Of a stretch of 56,008 bases of DNA, positions 18,640 to 27,085 are shown one piece after another. Source of the DNA: Peptococcaceae bacterium (GTDB taxonomy: Bacteria; Bacillota; Desulfotomaculia; Desulfotomaculales; Desulfocucumaceae); contig JAILZP010000021.1 in NCBI GenBank assembly GCA_023512435.1, positions 1-56,008 of the forward strand, read 5' to 3'. The stretch's first letter is position 1. The number at the start of each line of letters is the position of its first letter. The translations under genes and the position numbers were made by a program. Below the pieces are notes generated by a model, which searched no databases, was not told where the DNA came from, and worked only from the letters and a program-made list of their open reading frames with translations.

Positions 18640-19390
18640 AATACTGAGGGGCGTGGAAAGCAACGGCGGCTTCAGGGTGCTTGAGCTGAGGCATCAATTT
18701 GTGCCGGAGGCTTTGGAGGAAGACCTTGGAATCGCGCGCATGGAAGCCCCGGAGGTTAATCCGGGTTTGGAAGCCGGGCGGATTGTCGCGGAGGCCGAGG
18801 AAAAGGCACGGACAATAATTTCCGACGCCAGGGAAGCCGCCCGTGTTCTGGAGGAGAGGATTATCCAGGAAGCCCTGGAAGAAGCTGAAAAAATCAAAGA
18901 GAGGGCCAGGGAGGAAGCTTTTGAACAGGGGAAAAAGGAAGCCCTGGCCAAGGCTGCGGCGGATGCCTCGTCCATACGGGACCAGGCACGGTCGGTTTTG
19001 AGGCAGGCCGAGGAAATTCGCAGGCAGACCCTGGAGTCCGTGGAAGCCGATATTGTCCGGCTGGCCATAGAAATAGCCGAAAAGGTCCTGGCGGTGAAGC
19101 TCAAACTTCACCCCCAGGTAGTTGTGGATGTGGCCAAAGAGGCAATAAACATGCTGCACGACCGGGACCAGGTGGTGCTTTACGTGAACCCCGCAGAGGC
19201 AGAACTATATGAGAGCAAGCGGGAGGAACTGATGAAGCACCTTTCACCCCGGGGGGAATTGCATATTATTGCCGACCACGGAGTGGGCCCCGGGGGGTGC
19301 GTGGCCGAAACCGAGTTCGGGCGGGTGGACGCAAGGCTGGGGACCCGTTGGGAGGCCCTTTTGAAAAACCTGGAGGAAATCGGGCGGTGA
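18623..19390 (+). CDS. fliH: Flagellar assembly protein FliH
   Basis: FliH regulates the export ATPase FliI and tethers it to the C-ring through FliN. The 255-aa protein has a long Ala/Glu-rich helix (EAEEKARTIISDAREAAR) and a C-terminal domain like V-ATPase subunit E (VVDVAKEAINMLHDRDQVVL; then RGELHIIADHGVGPGGCV). ATG 18623 fits the family N-terminus (PLSCRILRGVES, then FRVLEL) and overlaps fliG by 17 bases. GTG 18593 and 18653 are alternatives. The stop overlaps the fliI start. Confidence 0.92.
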   Translation: MPLSCRILRGVESNGGFRVLELRHQFVPEALEEDLGIARMEAPEVNPGLEAGRIVAEAEEKARTIISDAREAARVLEERIIQEALEEAEKIKERAREEAFEQGKKEALAKAAADASSIRDQARSVLRQAEEIRRQTLESVEADIVRLAIEIAEKVLAVKLKLHPQVVVDVAKEAINMLHDRDQVVLYVNPAEAELYESKREELMKHLSPRGELHIIADHGVGPGGCVAETEFGRVDARLGTRWEALLKNLEEIGR

Positions 19391-20721
19391 TCACCGGGGC
19401 CAGGGAAATAGACCTGGAAAAATGGAAGCGCAGGGTCCGGCAGCTGAAGCTGTTCTTCCCGGAAGGCCAGGTTACCAGGGTAATCGGGCTGACCGTGGAG
19501 GCAAGGGGGATCTCGGCCAGCATTGGGGAAATCTGCGACATAATCGTGCCTGGAGAACCCTGCCCGGTAAGGTCCGAGGTGGTGGGATTCCGGGACAGGT
19601 CCACCCTGCTGATGCCCCTGGGGGAACTGATGGGCATCCACCCCGGCTGCAAGGTGGTGCCCCGGGGAAAATCACTCACCGTCAGGGTGGGGCCGCATCT
19701 CCTGGGCCGGGTATTGGACGGGCTGGGAGTGCCCATGGACTGGGAGGAGCCCCGGTGGGACACGGGAGAAGAGGTGACGGTGGACAACGCCCCGCCGAAT
19801 CCCCTGGCCCGGAGGCGCATAACCGAGGTGCTGCCCACGGGGATTAAGGCCATCGACGGGCTCCTGACCTGCGGGAAAGGCCAGCGGATGGGAATATTTT
19901 CAGGCAGCGGGGTGGGCAAGAGCACGCTCCTGGGAATGATTGCCCGGTACGGAAGCGCCGATGTCAACGTCATCGGCCTGGTGGGGGAGCGGGGCCGCGA
20001 GGTGCGGGAGTTCATAGAAAGGGACCTGGGACCCGAAGGGCTGGCAAAGTCGGTGGTGGTGGTGGCCACCTCGGACCAGCCGGCACTGGTAAGGTTGAAG
20101 GCGGCCTTTGTGGCCAGCGCCATCGCCGAGTATTTCAGGGATCAGGGCAAAGACGTGATGCTGATGATGGATTCCATAACCAGGTTTGCCATGGCCCAGC
20201 GCGAGGTGGGCCTGGCCGTGGGAGAACCCCCGGCCACCAGGGGGTACACCCCTTCGGTATTTGCCCTCCTGCCGCGGCTGCTGGAGAGGTCGGGCATGGG
20301 CCCCCGCGGGTCGATCACGGCTTTCTATACGGTGCTGGTGGAGGCCGACGACATGAATGATCCCATTGCCGACACCATAAGGGGTATCCTTGACGGGCAT
20401 ATTGTGCTGTCCAGGGAACTGGCCTCCAGGGCCCACTACCCCGCCATTGACATCCTGGAAAGCGTCAGCCGCCTGATGCCGGAAATAGTGCCCGGGGAAC
20501 ATTACAGGAAGGCCATGCTGGTCAAGGAAAAAATGGCGGTCTACAAACAGTCCGAGGACCTGATCAACATAGGGGCTTATGTCAGGGGCACCAATCCGGG
20601 AATAGACGAGGCCATTGACTGCTACGGACCGGTAACCGGCTTTTTACGACAAGACATGAACCAGGGGTTTAATTTTGATGAAACCGTCGAACAGCTCAAC
20701 GATTTAGGCGGCGGCGGCTGA
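19387..20721 (+). CDS. fliI: Flagellum-specific ATPase FliI
   Basis: FliI is the hexameric ATPase of flagellar protein export. The 444-aa protein contains an N-terminal beta-barrel region, a Walker A loop near residue 172 (GSGVGKSTLLGMI), NVIGLVGERGREVREFIE, a Walker B strand (DVMLMMDSITRFAMAQRE) and the FAxG-type PPATRGYTPSVFALLPRL. GTG 19387 overlaps the fliH stop as GTGA and follows GGAGGA; this gives the usual FliI length, while starts further upstream would lie inside fliH. The gap to fliJ is 97 bases with nothing recognised. Confidence 0.97.
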   Translation: MITGAREIDLEKWKRRVRQLKLFFPEGQVTRVIGLTVEARGISASIGEICDIIVPGEPCPVRSEVVGFRDRSTLLMPLGELMGIHPGCKVVPRGKSLTVRVGPHLLGRVLDGLGVPMDWEEPRWDTGEEVTVDNAPPNPLARRRITEVLPTGIKAIDGLLTCGKGQRMGIFSGSGVGKSTLLGMIARYGSADVNVIGLVGERGREVREFIERDLGPEGLAKSVVVVATSDQPALVRLKAAFVASAIAEYFRDQGKDVMLMMDSITRFAMAQREVGLAVGEPPATRGYTPSVFALLPRLLERSGMGPRGSITAFYTVLVEADDMNDPIADTIRGILDGHIVLSRELASRAHYPAIDILESVSRLMPEIVPGEHYRKAMLVKEKMAVYKQSEDLINIGAYVRGTNPGIDEAIDCYGPVTGFLRQDMNQGFNFDETVEQLNDLGGGG

Positions 20722-20818
20722 CAGCCGGACAAGGTGAAATTTGCAAAAACTATTGCTAAAATGTCAACAGAATGAGAAAATATGGTAAATCCGGAGATTT
20801 GGGGCGGGGTGACACCTT

Positions 20819-21256
20819 TTGAGAAAGTTTTCGTTCAGGCTGGAACCCGTGCTTGAATACCGGTCCAAGAAAGAAGAACGGGCCGCGATGGAACAGGCCC
20901 GGGCCCAGAAGGAATACCGGGATCAGCGCTTCATTCTGGAAACCATCCGCAGGGAACTGGCGGCCGTCCGGGAGTCCGGGACGGAAAGGCCCACGGCGGA
21001 GGAATGCCTGGCCAGGTCGCTTTACATCGATTACCTGACAGCCGCCCAGGCCCGGCAGGAAAAGGTTGTGGCAAAGGCCTCGCAAAACCTGGAAAAGAGG
21101 AGAAGGGAAGTGGTTGAAGCCCGGAAGGACAAACTGGTCTTGAAGAAGCTGAAGGAGAAACTTTACGGTAAATATATGGATGAAATGAACCGGCTGGAGA
21201 CAAAAATCACCGACGACCAGTGCATGGCGCTTTCCAGCCGCCGCGGGAGGGGGTGA
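20819..21256 (+). CDS. fliJ: Flagellar export protein FliJ
   Basis: FliJ is the coiled-coil stalk inside the FliI ring that couples it to FlhA and recycles chaperones. The 145-aa protein is one long antiparallel coiled coil with the family start RKFSFRLEPVLEYRSKKEE and a Lys/Arg/Glu-rich remainder. The start is TTG 20819 after GGGGCGGGG at 20801-20809. It lies in the standard place after fliI. Confidence 0.9.
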   Translation: MRKFSFRLEPVLEYRSKKEERAAMEQARAQKEYRDQRFILETIRRELAAVRESGTERPTAEECLARSLYIDYLTAAQARQEKVVAKASQNLEKRRREVVEARKDKLVLKKLKEKLYGKYMDEMNRLETKITDDQCMALSSRRGRG

Positions 21257-21317
21257 TTTTCGAACAGGGTGTGATTCCTCTTCTCAAAAAAAATTGCGTA
21301 TGGAAGGAGGTGATCAA

Positions 21318-22892
21318 GTGGTAGCTGAAGTTGCGGCAACAGCCGCGGAAAAAGCCGGTGCCAGGGGACCCGGACCGGTCCGGGCGGCCCGGGAGGGCAT
21401 GGCTGAGGCGGAGACCTCGGTTCCGTTCGATTTCCTCCTGGCTCTGATGGCGGCCACGGCCCCGGAGGACACCGCCGGTCTGCCGGCGCGGGGTGAGACT
21501 CCCCCGGGCGGATCAGTTTTTTCAGACGCCTGGCCGGGAGTTATGGCGGAAGAACCCCCGGGCGGCCTGGGGACGGCCGGTTCCGGCGGGGAGTATGCGG
21601 CCGCGGGCGGTTGGCCGGGGTTGCGGGCGGTTTGGGGGGTTATCGATCCCGCGATCCTGCCGGAGGAAGCTCCGACCGCGGCCACCGGATCCGGCACGGC
21701 GCCGGGGGAAGTGTTTCCGGTTCAGGGACAAGCAATTCCCGGACAGGCGGGAAACGAAGGACCGGGGAGCGGGCCGGCCGCCGGGGAGATGGCGGCGGAC
21801 ACCGGCCTGACGTTCCAGGGGCTGGTCCAGCCGCTGAATGGCCGGAAGAATGCCGCCGCGCATCCGGGCATTGCCTCCGGACCGGCAGAACGCCCCGGGG
21901 AAGGGGACGGGCCTCCGGGAGGACTGCGGCCCTGGGCGGAGGAAGGCGGCCTGACGTCCGCCGGGGATATGGCGGGCCGGGACCGGCAGGCGGTTGTCCG
22001 GGACAGCCCACGGGATTACGGTTTCCGGTTCAGGATGGCGGTTGACCAGGTCCGGGCACCCGGGTCCGGGCAAAGCCTTCCGGCGGAAGCAACGGTGCGG
22101 CAGTCCGGCGAAGCGGCAGCCGCAGGACTGGTAGAAAACGCCCAAAAGGGCGCCGTTCAGGGTACGGGGCCAGGTTCCGCCACTCCCGTTTTGCCTGATG
22201 CCGCCGGAGAACAGGTCTTACGGCCGGTGACCGCGGACCAAGCCGGCAAGGACGGAGACGGACCGGAAACGGTTATTACGGGGACCGCCGCGGCCGGAAG
22301 GAATGCGGCCGGGACTTCCGGCGCCGATTCGGAAGGCCGGGGAGAGGCGCGGCCGGGTGAGGGAAATGCAGGAAAAGACGGGGAAATACCGGTTGCGGTC
22401 GGCTTGGACGCGCGGCCCGGGGCGTCGGGAAACACGGCCGCGACGCTGACAAACATTTTTCAAGGGAGATTTTCGTCGGCGGTGCTGCCCCACGTGATCG
22501 GCACCCTGCGGAACATGACCGCCGATCAAGCCCGGGTAACCGTGATCAAACTCAAGCTGGAGCCGGAAAATCTGGGCGAGATTAAAATCAGGCTTGCCTA
22601 CTCAAAAGGGGAACTGACCGCTCACTTTTTTACCTCCAGCGGGCTGGTGAAGGATGCAGTCGAATGTTCGCTGCCCCAGCTGAGGGAGGCCCTGGCCCAG
22701 CACAGTGTCAGCCTGGGCGAGGCGGCCGCCTTTGTCGGGCAGGAACAGCAGGGCCAAAGGTGGGCGGACCTTGGGGGTTCCGGATACCGGTACCGGGAAA
22801 TACCTTCCGGCGCTTCCGGGGAATATCCCGGTGAACCGGTGAGGACGGTTCATGCCGGGGAAAACGGCAGGTCCCTCGACCTGTTCATTTAA
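21318..22892 (+). CDS. fliK: Flagellar hook-length control protein FliK
   Basis: FliK measures hook length and triggers the FlhB specificity switch. The 524-aa protein has a very Gly/Ala/Pro-rich, low-complexity first 370 residues, expected for a molecular ruler, and a conserved C-terminal Flg_hook domain (VTVIKLKLEPENLGEIKIRL; GELTAHFFTSSGLVKDAVE; LPQLREALAQHSVSLGEAA). GTG 21318 follows an essentially perfect anti-16S match, AAGGAGGTGATC, at 21304-21315. The N-terminal coding sequence is extremely G+C-rich and produces long overlapping open frames on both strands that are not genes. Confidence 0.92.
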   Translation: MVAEVAATAAEKAGARGPGPVRAAREGMAEAETSVPFDFLLALMAATAPEDTAGLPARGETPPGGSVFSDAWPGVMAEEPPGGLGTAGSGGEYAAAGGWPGLRAVWGVIDPAILPEEAPTAATGSGTAPGEVFPVQGQAIPGQAGNEGPGSGPAAGEMAADTGLTFQGLVQPLNGRKNAAAHPGIASGPAERPGEGDGPPGGLRPWAEEGGLTSAGDMAGRDRQAVVRDSPRDYGFRFRMAVDQVRAPGSGQSLPAEATVRQSGEAAAAGLVENAQKGAVQGTGPGSATPVLPDAAGEQVLRPVTADQAGKDGDGPETVITGTAAAGRNAAGTSGADSEGRGEARPGEGNAGKDGEIPVAVGLDARPGASGNTAATLTNIFQGRFSSAVLPHVIGTLRNMTADQARVTVIKLKLEPENLGEIKIRLAYSKGELTAHFFTSSGLVKDAVECSLPQLREALAQHSVSLGEAAAFVGQEQQGQRWADLGGSGYRYREIPSGASGEYPGEPVRTVHAGENGRSLDLFI

Positions 22893-22905
22893 AGGGGGTG
22901 AACCA

Positions 22906-23562
22906 GTGGATACCAATCCGGTGGGCAACAACTTCAGCCTTCCGGCCAAGCAGACCAGGGTGCCCAAAAAGGTGCTGGACCAGACGGATTTTTTGAACCT
23001 TCTGGTCAGCCAGTTGAAAAACCAGGACCCCCTGGATCCCCAGAGCAATGAAGAATTCATGTCCACCATGGCCCAGTTCAACTCCCTGGAGACCCTGGTC
23101 TCCCTGGATAAAAGCGTTCAGTACGGCCAGGCCGTGGCCATGATCGACAGGCCGGTGACGGTGCAGAAGCCGAACAGGGAACCGGTCAGCGGCAGGGTGG
23201 AAAAGGCCGGCATCGTGAACGGAAAGGCGGTCCTGTACGTCGGGGGAGAAGAATACGGGCTGAACGAGGTCAAGGAGGTGCTGTACCAGGACCCGAACCT
23301 TAACCCGGCCACCGGGAGCGACCTCATCCAGGCCGCGCTGATGATCGGCAAAGAGGTGCTGATCGCAGGCGGGGACGGACAGGTCAGGGGGACAGTGGAA
23401 AAGGTGGGCCTGGACAAAGGTTTGGTGCAGGTGTTCGTCAACGGAGTCCCATACGGGATCGGCGGCATTGTGGAGATCGGCGGCGCGGGATCGCCCCGGG
23501 CGGCCGGAGATATGCCGGACCAGGAAGAATCGGGGGTTGTTGACGGTGAAGGTACACCATAG
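22906..23562 (+). CDS. flgD: Flagellar hook assembly scaffold protein FlgD
   Basis: FlgD caps the growing hook and is later discarded. The 218-aa protein has the conserved N-terminal segment LDQTDFLNLLVSQLKNQDPL followed by NEEFMSTMAQFNSLET, and a repeated beta domain in which VSGRVEKAGIVNGKAVLYVGG and RGTVEKVGLDKGLVQVFVNG are two versions of one unit. GTG 22906 follows AAAGGGGGTGA at 22891-22901. Its 3' end overlaps the next small gene by 17 bases. Confidence 0.95.
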   Translation: MDTNPVGNNFSLPAKQTRVPKKVLDQTDFLNLLVSQLKNQDPLDPQSNEEFMSTMAQFNSLETLVSLDKSVQYGQAVAMIDRPVTVQKPNREPVSGRVEKAGIVNGKAVLYVGGEEYGLNEVKEVLYQDPNLNPATGSDLIQAALMIGKEVLIAGGDGQVRGTVEKVGLDKGLVQVFVNGVPYGIGGIVEIGGAGSPRAAGDMPDQEESGVVDGEGTP

Positions 23563-23974
23563 GGAACCGGGCAGCGTTCCGGTTGTCATTCCCCGGCCAG
23601 TGCCCGGATCGTCCCGGGGAAACGGGGCGGCGCCGGCGGGGCAGACAAAGCCTGAAAAGCCAGCGGTGCAGGGGGGGTCCTTCGGGGACATCCTGTCCGC
23701 GGAACTTGAGCGGTCCGGCGGGCTGAAGATATCGGCCCACGCCGGGAGGAGGCTGGCCGAAAGAAATGTTGTCCTGGGCCGGGAGGACATGCTGAAAATT
23801 GAAGGGGCGGTGCAGAAGGCCGCGGCCAAGGGATCAAGGGAGTCCCTGGTCATATACGGCGACCTGGCCCTGGTGGCCAGCGTCAGAAACCGGACCATAA
23901 TTACCGCCCTGGAAGGAAAGGACATGAAGGAACACGTTTTCACCAACATCGACAGCGCGGTGATCATCAGTTGA
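23546..23974 (+). CDS. Small flagellar operon protein (TIGR02530 family)
   Basis: The 142-aa product has a disordered Pro/Gly-rich N-terminus and a conserved end (LKISAHAGRRLAERNVVL; VRNRTIITALEGKDMKEHVF, then TNIDSAVIIS) that matches the uncharacterised flagellar-operon family found between flgD and flgE in many Firmicutes and spirochaetes. Its function is not established; position suggests a part in hook assembly or export. GTG 23546 has GGGG 9 bases upstream; TTG 23537 or 23540 are alternatives. The start lies inside flgD. Confidence 0.85.
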   Translation: MKVHHREPGSVPVVIPRPVPGSSRGNGAAPAGQTKPEKPAVQGGSFGDILSAELERSGGLKISAHAGRRLAERNVVLGREDMLKIEGAVQKAAAKGSRESLVIYGDLALVASVRNRTIITALEGKDMKEHVFTNIDSAVIIS

Positions 23975-24030
23975 CAGCCGGCCCGACAAGGAGGCTGTGA
24001 TCCGCTGAACGACCGAGGCGGACTTAAAAG

Positions 24031-24079
24031 CAGCTACTAGCAACTAGCAGCTAGTAGCTATTAGCTAAAAGCTAGAAAT
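24031..24079 (+). repeat. Heptad repeat array (TAGCNNC family), 7 units
   Basis: Seven in-phase units before flgE: CAGCTAC, TAGCAAC, TAGCAGC, TAGTAGC, TATTAGC, TAAAAGC, TAGAAAT. The array ends just before the GGGAGG ribosome site of flgE. CTAG-containing units put stop codons on both strands. Confidence 0.85.
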
Positions 24080-24098
24080 AGGGAGGTTTGAAGCAAGG

Positions 24099-24869
24099 AT
24101 GATCAGATCCCTGTACTCCGGCGTGTCGGGCATACGCAACCACCAGGTGCGTATGGACACGTTGTCCAACAATATCGCGAACGTCAACACCACCGGTTTC
24201 AAGACCGCGCGGGCCAACTTCCAGGACAGCCTCAACCAGGTCCTGAGGGGAGGCGGCGGCAGCCGCAACCCGATGCAGGCCGGAACCGGGCTCTCGACGG
24301 GCAGCATCGGGACCAACATGGGCCAGGGCACCCTGCAGATGACCGGGCGCACCCTGGACCTGGCCATCCAGGGAACCGGGTTTTTCAGGGTCACCGACGG
24401 GACCAGCCATTACTATACCCGGGACGGGGCGTTCTTCATCGACAACGACGGAAACATCGTCAATTCCATGGGTTTGCAGTTGGAGGACAGCACCGGGCCC
24501 TTGCAGTTCAACGCCGGGTTCGACCCGAGCAGCATCACCATCGATAAAACCGGATTGATCAGCTACACTGACGGGGGCGGACCGCAAACCCTCCAGATCG
24601 AGATATTCACCTTCCCCAACCCGGAGGGGCTGCTCAAGGCCGGCAACAGCCTGTACGAGGAAGACCCCAACGTATCGGGGGCCGCTGCAACCCATACGCC
24701 CGGAACGGGCGCGGGGACCGTGGAGTCCGGGTACCTGGAAATGTCCAACACCGACCTGAGCGAGGAGTTCACCACCATGATCACCACCCAGCGCGGTTAC
24801 CAGGCCAGCGCCAGGATCATCACGGTGTCCGACACTCTCCTGGAGGAATTGATTCAACTCAAGCGTTAA
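24099..24869 (+). CDS. flgE: Flagellar hook protein FlgE (short Bacillus-type)
   Basis: This rod/hook family protein of 256 aa has RSLYSGVSGIRNHQVRMDTL and NNIANVNTTGFK at the N-terminus, the middle LDLAIQGTGFFRV segment, and YLEMSNTDLSEEFTTMITTQ at the C-terminus. Location directly after flgD and before fliL, and a length close to the 264-aa Bacillus subtilis hook protein, indicate that it is the hook subunit rather than a distal rod protein; FlgF and FlgG are encoded separately at 35.2-36.8 kb. GGGAGG precedes the ATG. Confidence 0.9.
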   Translation: MIRSLYSGVSGIRNHQVRMDTLSNNIANVNTTGFKTARANFQDSLNQVLRGGGGSRNPMQAGTGLSTGSIGTNMGQGTLQMTGRTLDLAIQGTGFFRVTDGTSHYYTRDGAFFIDNDGNIVNSMGLQLEDSTGPLQFNAGFDPSSITIDKTGLISYTDGGGPQTLQIEIFTFPNPEGLLKAGNSLYEEDPNVSGAAATHTPGTGAGTVESGYLEMSNTDLSEEFTTMITTQRGYQASARIITVSDTLLEELIQLKR

Positions 24870-24883
24870 GCACATTTGAAAAC

Positions 24884-24911
24884 GGTTGCCCGGCCCGGAG
24901 GTCGGGCAACC
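24884..24911 (+). other. Intercistronic stem-loop between flgE and fliL
   Basis: GGTTGCCCG (24884-24892) pairs perfectly with CGGGCAACC (24903-24911) around a 10-base loop. No T-run follows (ATTTGGAATA), so it is more likely an RNA-stability or attenuation element protecting the hook mRNA than a full terminator. Confidence 0.6.
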
Positions 24912-24940
24912 ATTTGGAATAAAGGGGTTGGGAGATTTAA

Positions 24941-25441
24941 ATGGCTGTCGTGAAAAAGGATTTGGTGGAGAAGGAAGCCGCCGAACCGGCGGGCGGGAAG
25001 AAAAGATCCGGGATCATGATTGTGCTTCTGGTGCTTGCCGGGACTTTTCTGGCCGTGGGCCTGGTGTCGGGCCTGGTGCTTTACTTCGTGGGTATTCCGG
25101 GGGTCATGCCCAAAATGAAGGCCGATCCTCCACCCGTTTACGAGACCCTGGAACTGGGTGAACGGGTGGTCAACCTGGCCGACGACGGCGGGGGGCGCTA
25201 CCTGAGGGTGCGGATGGTGCTGGAGCACAAAAAGGACGAAAAACTGTCCGCCGAACTGAAGGAAAAGAACGCCCAGATCATGGACAAAACGGTTAGAATC
25301 CTGCGCAGTAAATCCGTTGGAGAGGTGCAGCCCGTGGACAAGGAAGAAAAATTGAAGACGGAAATAATGAACGCCATCAACGCCGGGCTGAAAAACGGCA
25401 AGATTGAGAAGGTTTACTTTACCGATTTTCTAATCCAGTAA
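24941..25441 (+). CDS. fliL: Flagellar basal body-associated protein FliL
   Basis: FliL is a single-pass membrane protein near the stator that supports motor torque. The 166-aa protein has a Lys-rich cytoplasmic N-terminus, one transmembrane helix (about residues 26-48, IMIVLLVLAGTFLAVGLV) and the outer domain ending with the family pattern (LKTEIMNAINAGLKNGKI, then VYFTDFLIQ). In Bacillus a small flbD/swrD gene sits between flgE and fliL; none is visible here. ATG 24941 follows GGGAG. Confidence 0.94.
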   Translation: MAVVKKDLVEKEAAEPAGGKKRSGIMIVLLVLAGTFLAVGLVSGLVLYFVGIPGVMPKMKADPPPVYETLELGERVVNLADDGGGRYLRVRMVLEHKKDEKLSAELKEKNAQIMDKTVRILRSKSVGEVQPVDKEEKLKTEIMNAINAGLKNGKIEKVYFTDFLIQ

Positions 25442-25460
25442 AGCCGGGGGGTGACCGGAT

Positions 25461-25835
25461 GTGCTGAGGCAGGAGGAAATACAGGAATTTCTGAGAAGGA
25501 TGTCCGCCCCGGACATGATTAAGAAGGTGGAGTTTCCGCCCTTTGATGTCCCCGCGGGCAGGGACGGGATGAAGGTCAGCATCAACTTTATGGACGACGT
25601 CCAGGTGGTCATAACGGCCGAACTGGGCCAGGCCACCATGAAAATAAAAGACATCCTGAGGCTGGCCGAAGGTTCGGTGATCGAACTGGAGCAGCCGGCC
25701 GGCGAGAATGCCCGGGTGCTGATCAACGATCAGAAGCTGGGTACCGGCGAGGTGGTGGTCATCGGCGGCAGCTTCGGCATCAGGATGGACAGCATTTGTC
25801 AAATTGAGAGAAAGGAAACATTCGGTAAAGTTTAG
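25461..25835 (+). CDS. fliN: Short FliN-type motor switch protein (SpoA domain)
   Basis: The 124-aa protein consists of a short N-terminal region and one SpoA/surface-presentation-of-antigens domain (VQVVITAELGQATMKIKDIL; GSVIELEQPAGENARVLIND; GTGEVVVIGGSFGIRMDSI), the hallmark of FliN, which forms the lower C-ring and docks FliH. The start is GTG 25461 after GGGGGGTGACC. It is separate from the FliY at 40197, which carries its own SpoA domain, so this organism encodes two FliN-type proteins. Confidence 0.9.
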   Translation: MLRQEEIQEFLRRMSAPDMIKKVEFPPFDVPAGRDGMKVSINFMDDVQVVITAELGQATMKIKDILRLAEGSVIELEQPAGENARVLINDQKLGTGEVVVIGGSFGIRMDSICQIERKETFGKV

Positions 25836-26212
25836 TGGATGCGGAAATACTGAAAGCGGCCGTGAGAATAATCATCGCGCTCCCGCTGGTGGCTGCACTG
25901 GCTTATTTTTTAATCAGGCACGGGCTGGCCAGGCGGACGTTTCTTCCCGGCGGAAGGCGCCGGATGCGCCTGGTTGAACAGATCCCCCTGGGCCCCAAAA
26001 CATCCTTAAGCCTGGTGGAGGTGGGGGGGCGTTATATCCTGCTGGCCCACTCGGAGAACGGGTTCTGCGTGGTCAGGGAGATGGATGAACTGCCGGGCCC
26101 GGTGACGCAGCGGGAACTGGAAGCCGTCAATTGGAAAGATCTGCTTGGGAATTTGAGAAAAACATACAGAAAGAGGAATCCAGAATCCAGAATCCAGAAT
26201 CCAGAAGAGTAG
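25835..26212 (+). CDS. fliO: Flagellar biosynthetic protein FliO
   Basis: FliO is a small membrane protein that helps assemble the FliP-FliR export gate core. The 125-aa protein has one N-terminal transmembrane helix (about residues 6-27) and a short cytoplasmic beta domain (RRRMRLVEQIPLGPKTSLSL, VEVGGRYILLAHSENG). The start is GTG 25835, sharing a base with the fliN stop. The last eleven codons are translated from a seven-base repeat array, giving an NPESRIQ-NPE tail that looks acquired from the repeat rather than conserved. fliP follows after 72 bases. Confidence 0.88.
   Translation: MDAEILKAAVRIIIALPLVAALAYFLIRHGLARRTFLPGGRRRMRLVEQIPLGPKTSLSLVEVGGRYILLAHSENGFCVVREMDELPGPVTQRELEAVNWKDLLGNLRKTYRKRNPESRIQNPEE
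26176..26210 (+). repeat. Heptad repeat array (GAATCCA) inside the fliO 3' end
   Basis: Four perfect GAATCCA units (26176-26203) plus a degenerate fifth, GAAGAGT, which supplies the first base of the fliO TAG stop. Because seven bases read through three frames, the array encodes a seven-residue period (NPESRIQ) at the FliO C-terminus. Confidence 0.9.
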
Positions 26213-26232
26213 AGACATTCCGGACAGATTAT

Positions 26233-26274
26233 TTCAGCCTGTTTCTAACAGCTGGCAGCCGATAATAGCTCATC
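26233..26274 (+). repeat. Degenerate heptad repeat (AGCNGNC type) before fliP
   Basis: Between fliO and fliP, units such as TTCAGCC, AACAGCT, GGCAGCC and GATAATA continue the CAGCT-rich seven-base pattern seen at 35161 and 55241. It is weaker than the other arrays and ends at the AGGAG ribosome site of fliP. Confidence 0.45.
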
Positions 26275-26284
26275 AGGAGATTTT

Positions 26285-27028
26285 ATGAGACGGAAGTTGT
26301 TTTTTGTTCTTATAGTTGCCGGGATTGTCCTTGTTCCGGCGGCGGCCTGTGCCCAGCCCCTGCCGGGCATCGACCTGACCATCAATGCCACGGAGACGCC
26401 GGGCGAGGTGGTGGACAGCGTCAAGCTGCTGGTCCTGATCAGCCTGCTTGCCCTTGCCCCGGCCTTTCTGCTGATGGTAACAAGCTTTACCAGGATCATC
26501 GTGGTGCTTTCCCTGCTGAGGGGGGCCATCGGCATTCCAATGACCCCGCCGAACCAGGTGTTGATCGGTTTGGCCCTGTTTTTAACCATTTTTATCATGG
26601 CTCCGGTATACGGCCAAATCAACGAGAACGCCATCAAGCCGTACATTGACAGCCGGATCACCCAGCAGCAGGCTTTCGAAGAGGCCTACAAGCCGCTGCG
26701 GGAGTTCATGCTGAAACAGACCAGGGAAAAAGATTTGTCCCTGTTCGTGGCCATATCCAAGTCCGGGCGGCCCCGCAGTCCCGAGGAAGTGCCTTTGTCC
26801 GTGCTCGCCCCGGCCTTTGTCATCAGCGAGCTGAAGACCGCCTTCCAGATGGGGTTCCTGCTTTATGTGCCCTTTCTGGTGATTGATATCGTGGTGGCAA
26901 GCGCCCTGATGTCCATGGGGATGTTTATGCTGCCGCCGGTGATGATCTCTCTTCCCTTCAAGCTGTTGCTGTTCGTAATGGTGGACGGGTGGTACCTGGT
27001 GGTCAAGTCGCTGGTGGAGAGCTTTTAA
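26285..27028 (+). CDS. fliP: Flagellar export gate protein FliP
   Basis: FliP forms the pentameric core of the export gate. The 247-aa protein has a cleavable signal peptide (RRKLFFVLIVAGIVL, cut likely after ACAQ), four transmembrane helices and the family segments TSFTRIIVVLSLLRGAIG, PPNQVLIGLALFLTIFIM, VLAPAFVISELKTAFQMGF and LPPVMISLPFKLLLFV. Length is typical. AGGAG precedes ATG 26285. Heptad repeats lie on both sides. Confidence 0.97.
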   Translation: MRRKLFFVLIVAGIVLVPAAACAQPLPGIDLTINATETPGEVVDSVKLLVLISLLALAPAFLLMVTSFTRIIVVLSLLRGAIGIPMTPPNQVLIGLALFLTIFIMAPVYGQINENAIKPYIDSRITQQQAFEEAYKPLREFMLKQTREKDLSLFVAISKSGRPRSPEEVPLSVLAPAFVISELKTAFQMGFLLYVPFLVIDIVVASALMSMGMFMLPPVMISLPFKLLLFVMVDGWYLVVKSLVESF

Positions 27029-27085
27029 AATAGCTGCTGGCTTTTAAGTATAAACGGTAAAATCAACTGAATACTGACCAATCGA

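Noticed and set aside
17140..18663. 507-codon minus-strand frame opposite fliF-fliG
   Set aside because: Antisense shadow of conserved fliF and fliG; no recognisable motif.
21522..22145. Overlapping long frames on both strands in fliK
   Set aside because: Caused by the extreme G+C content of the fliK low-complexity region; only the fliK frame joins a conserved domain.
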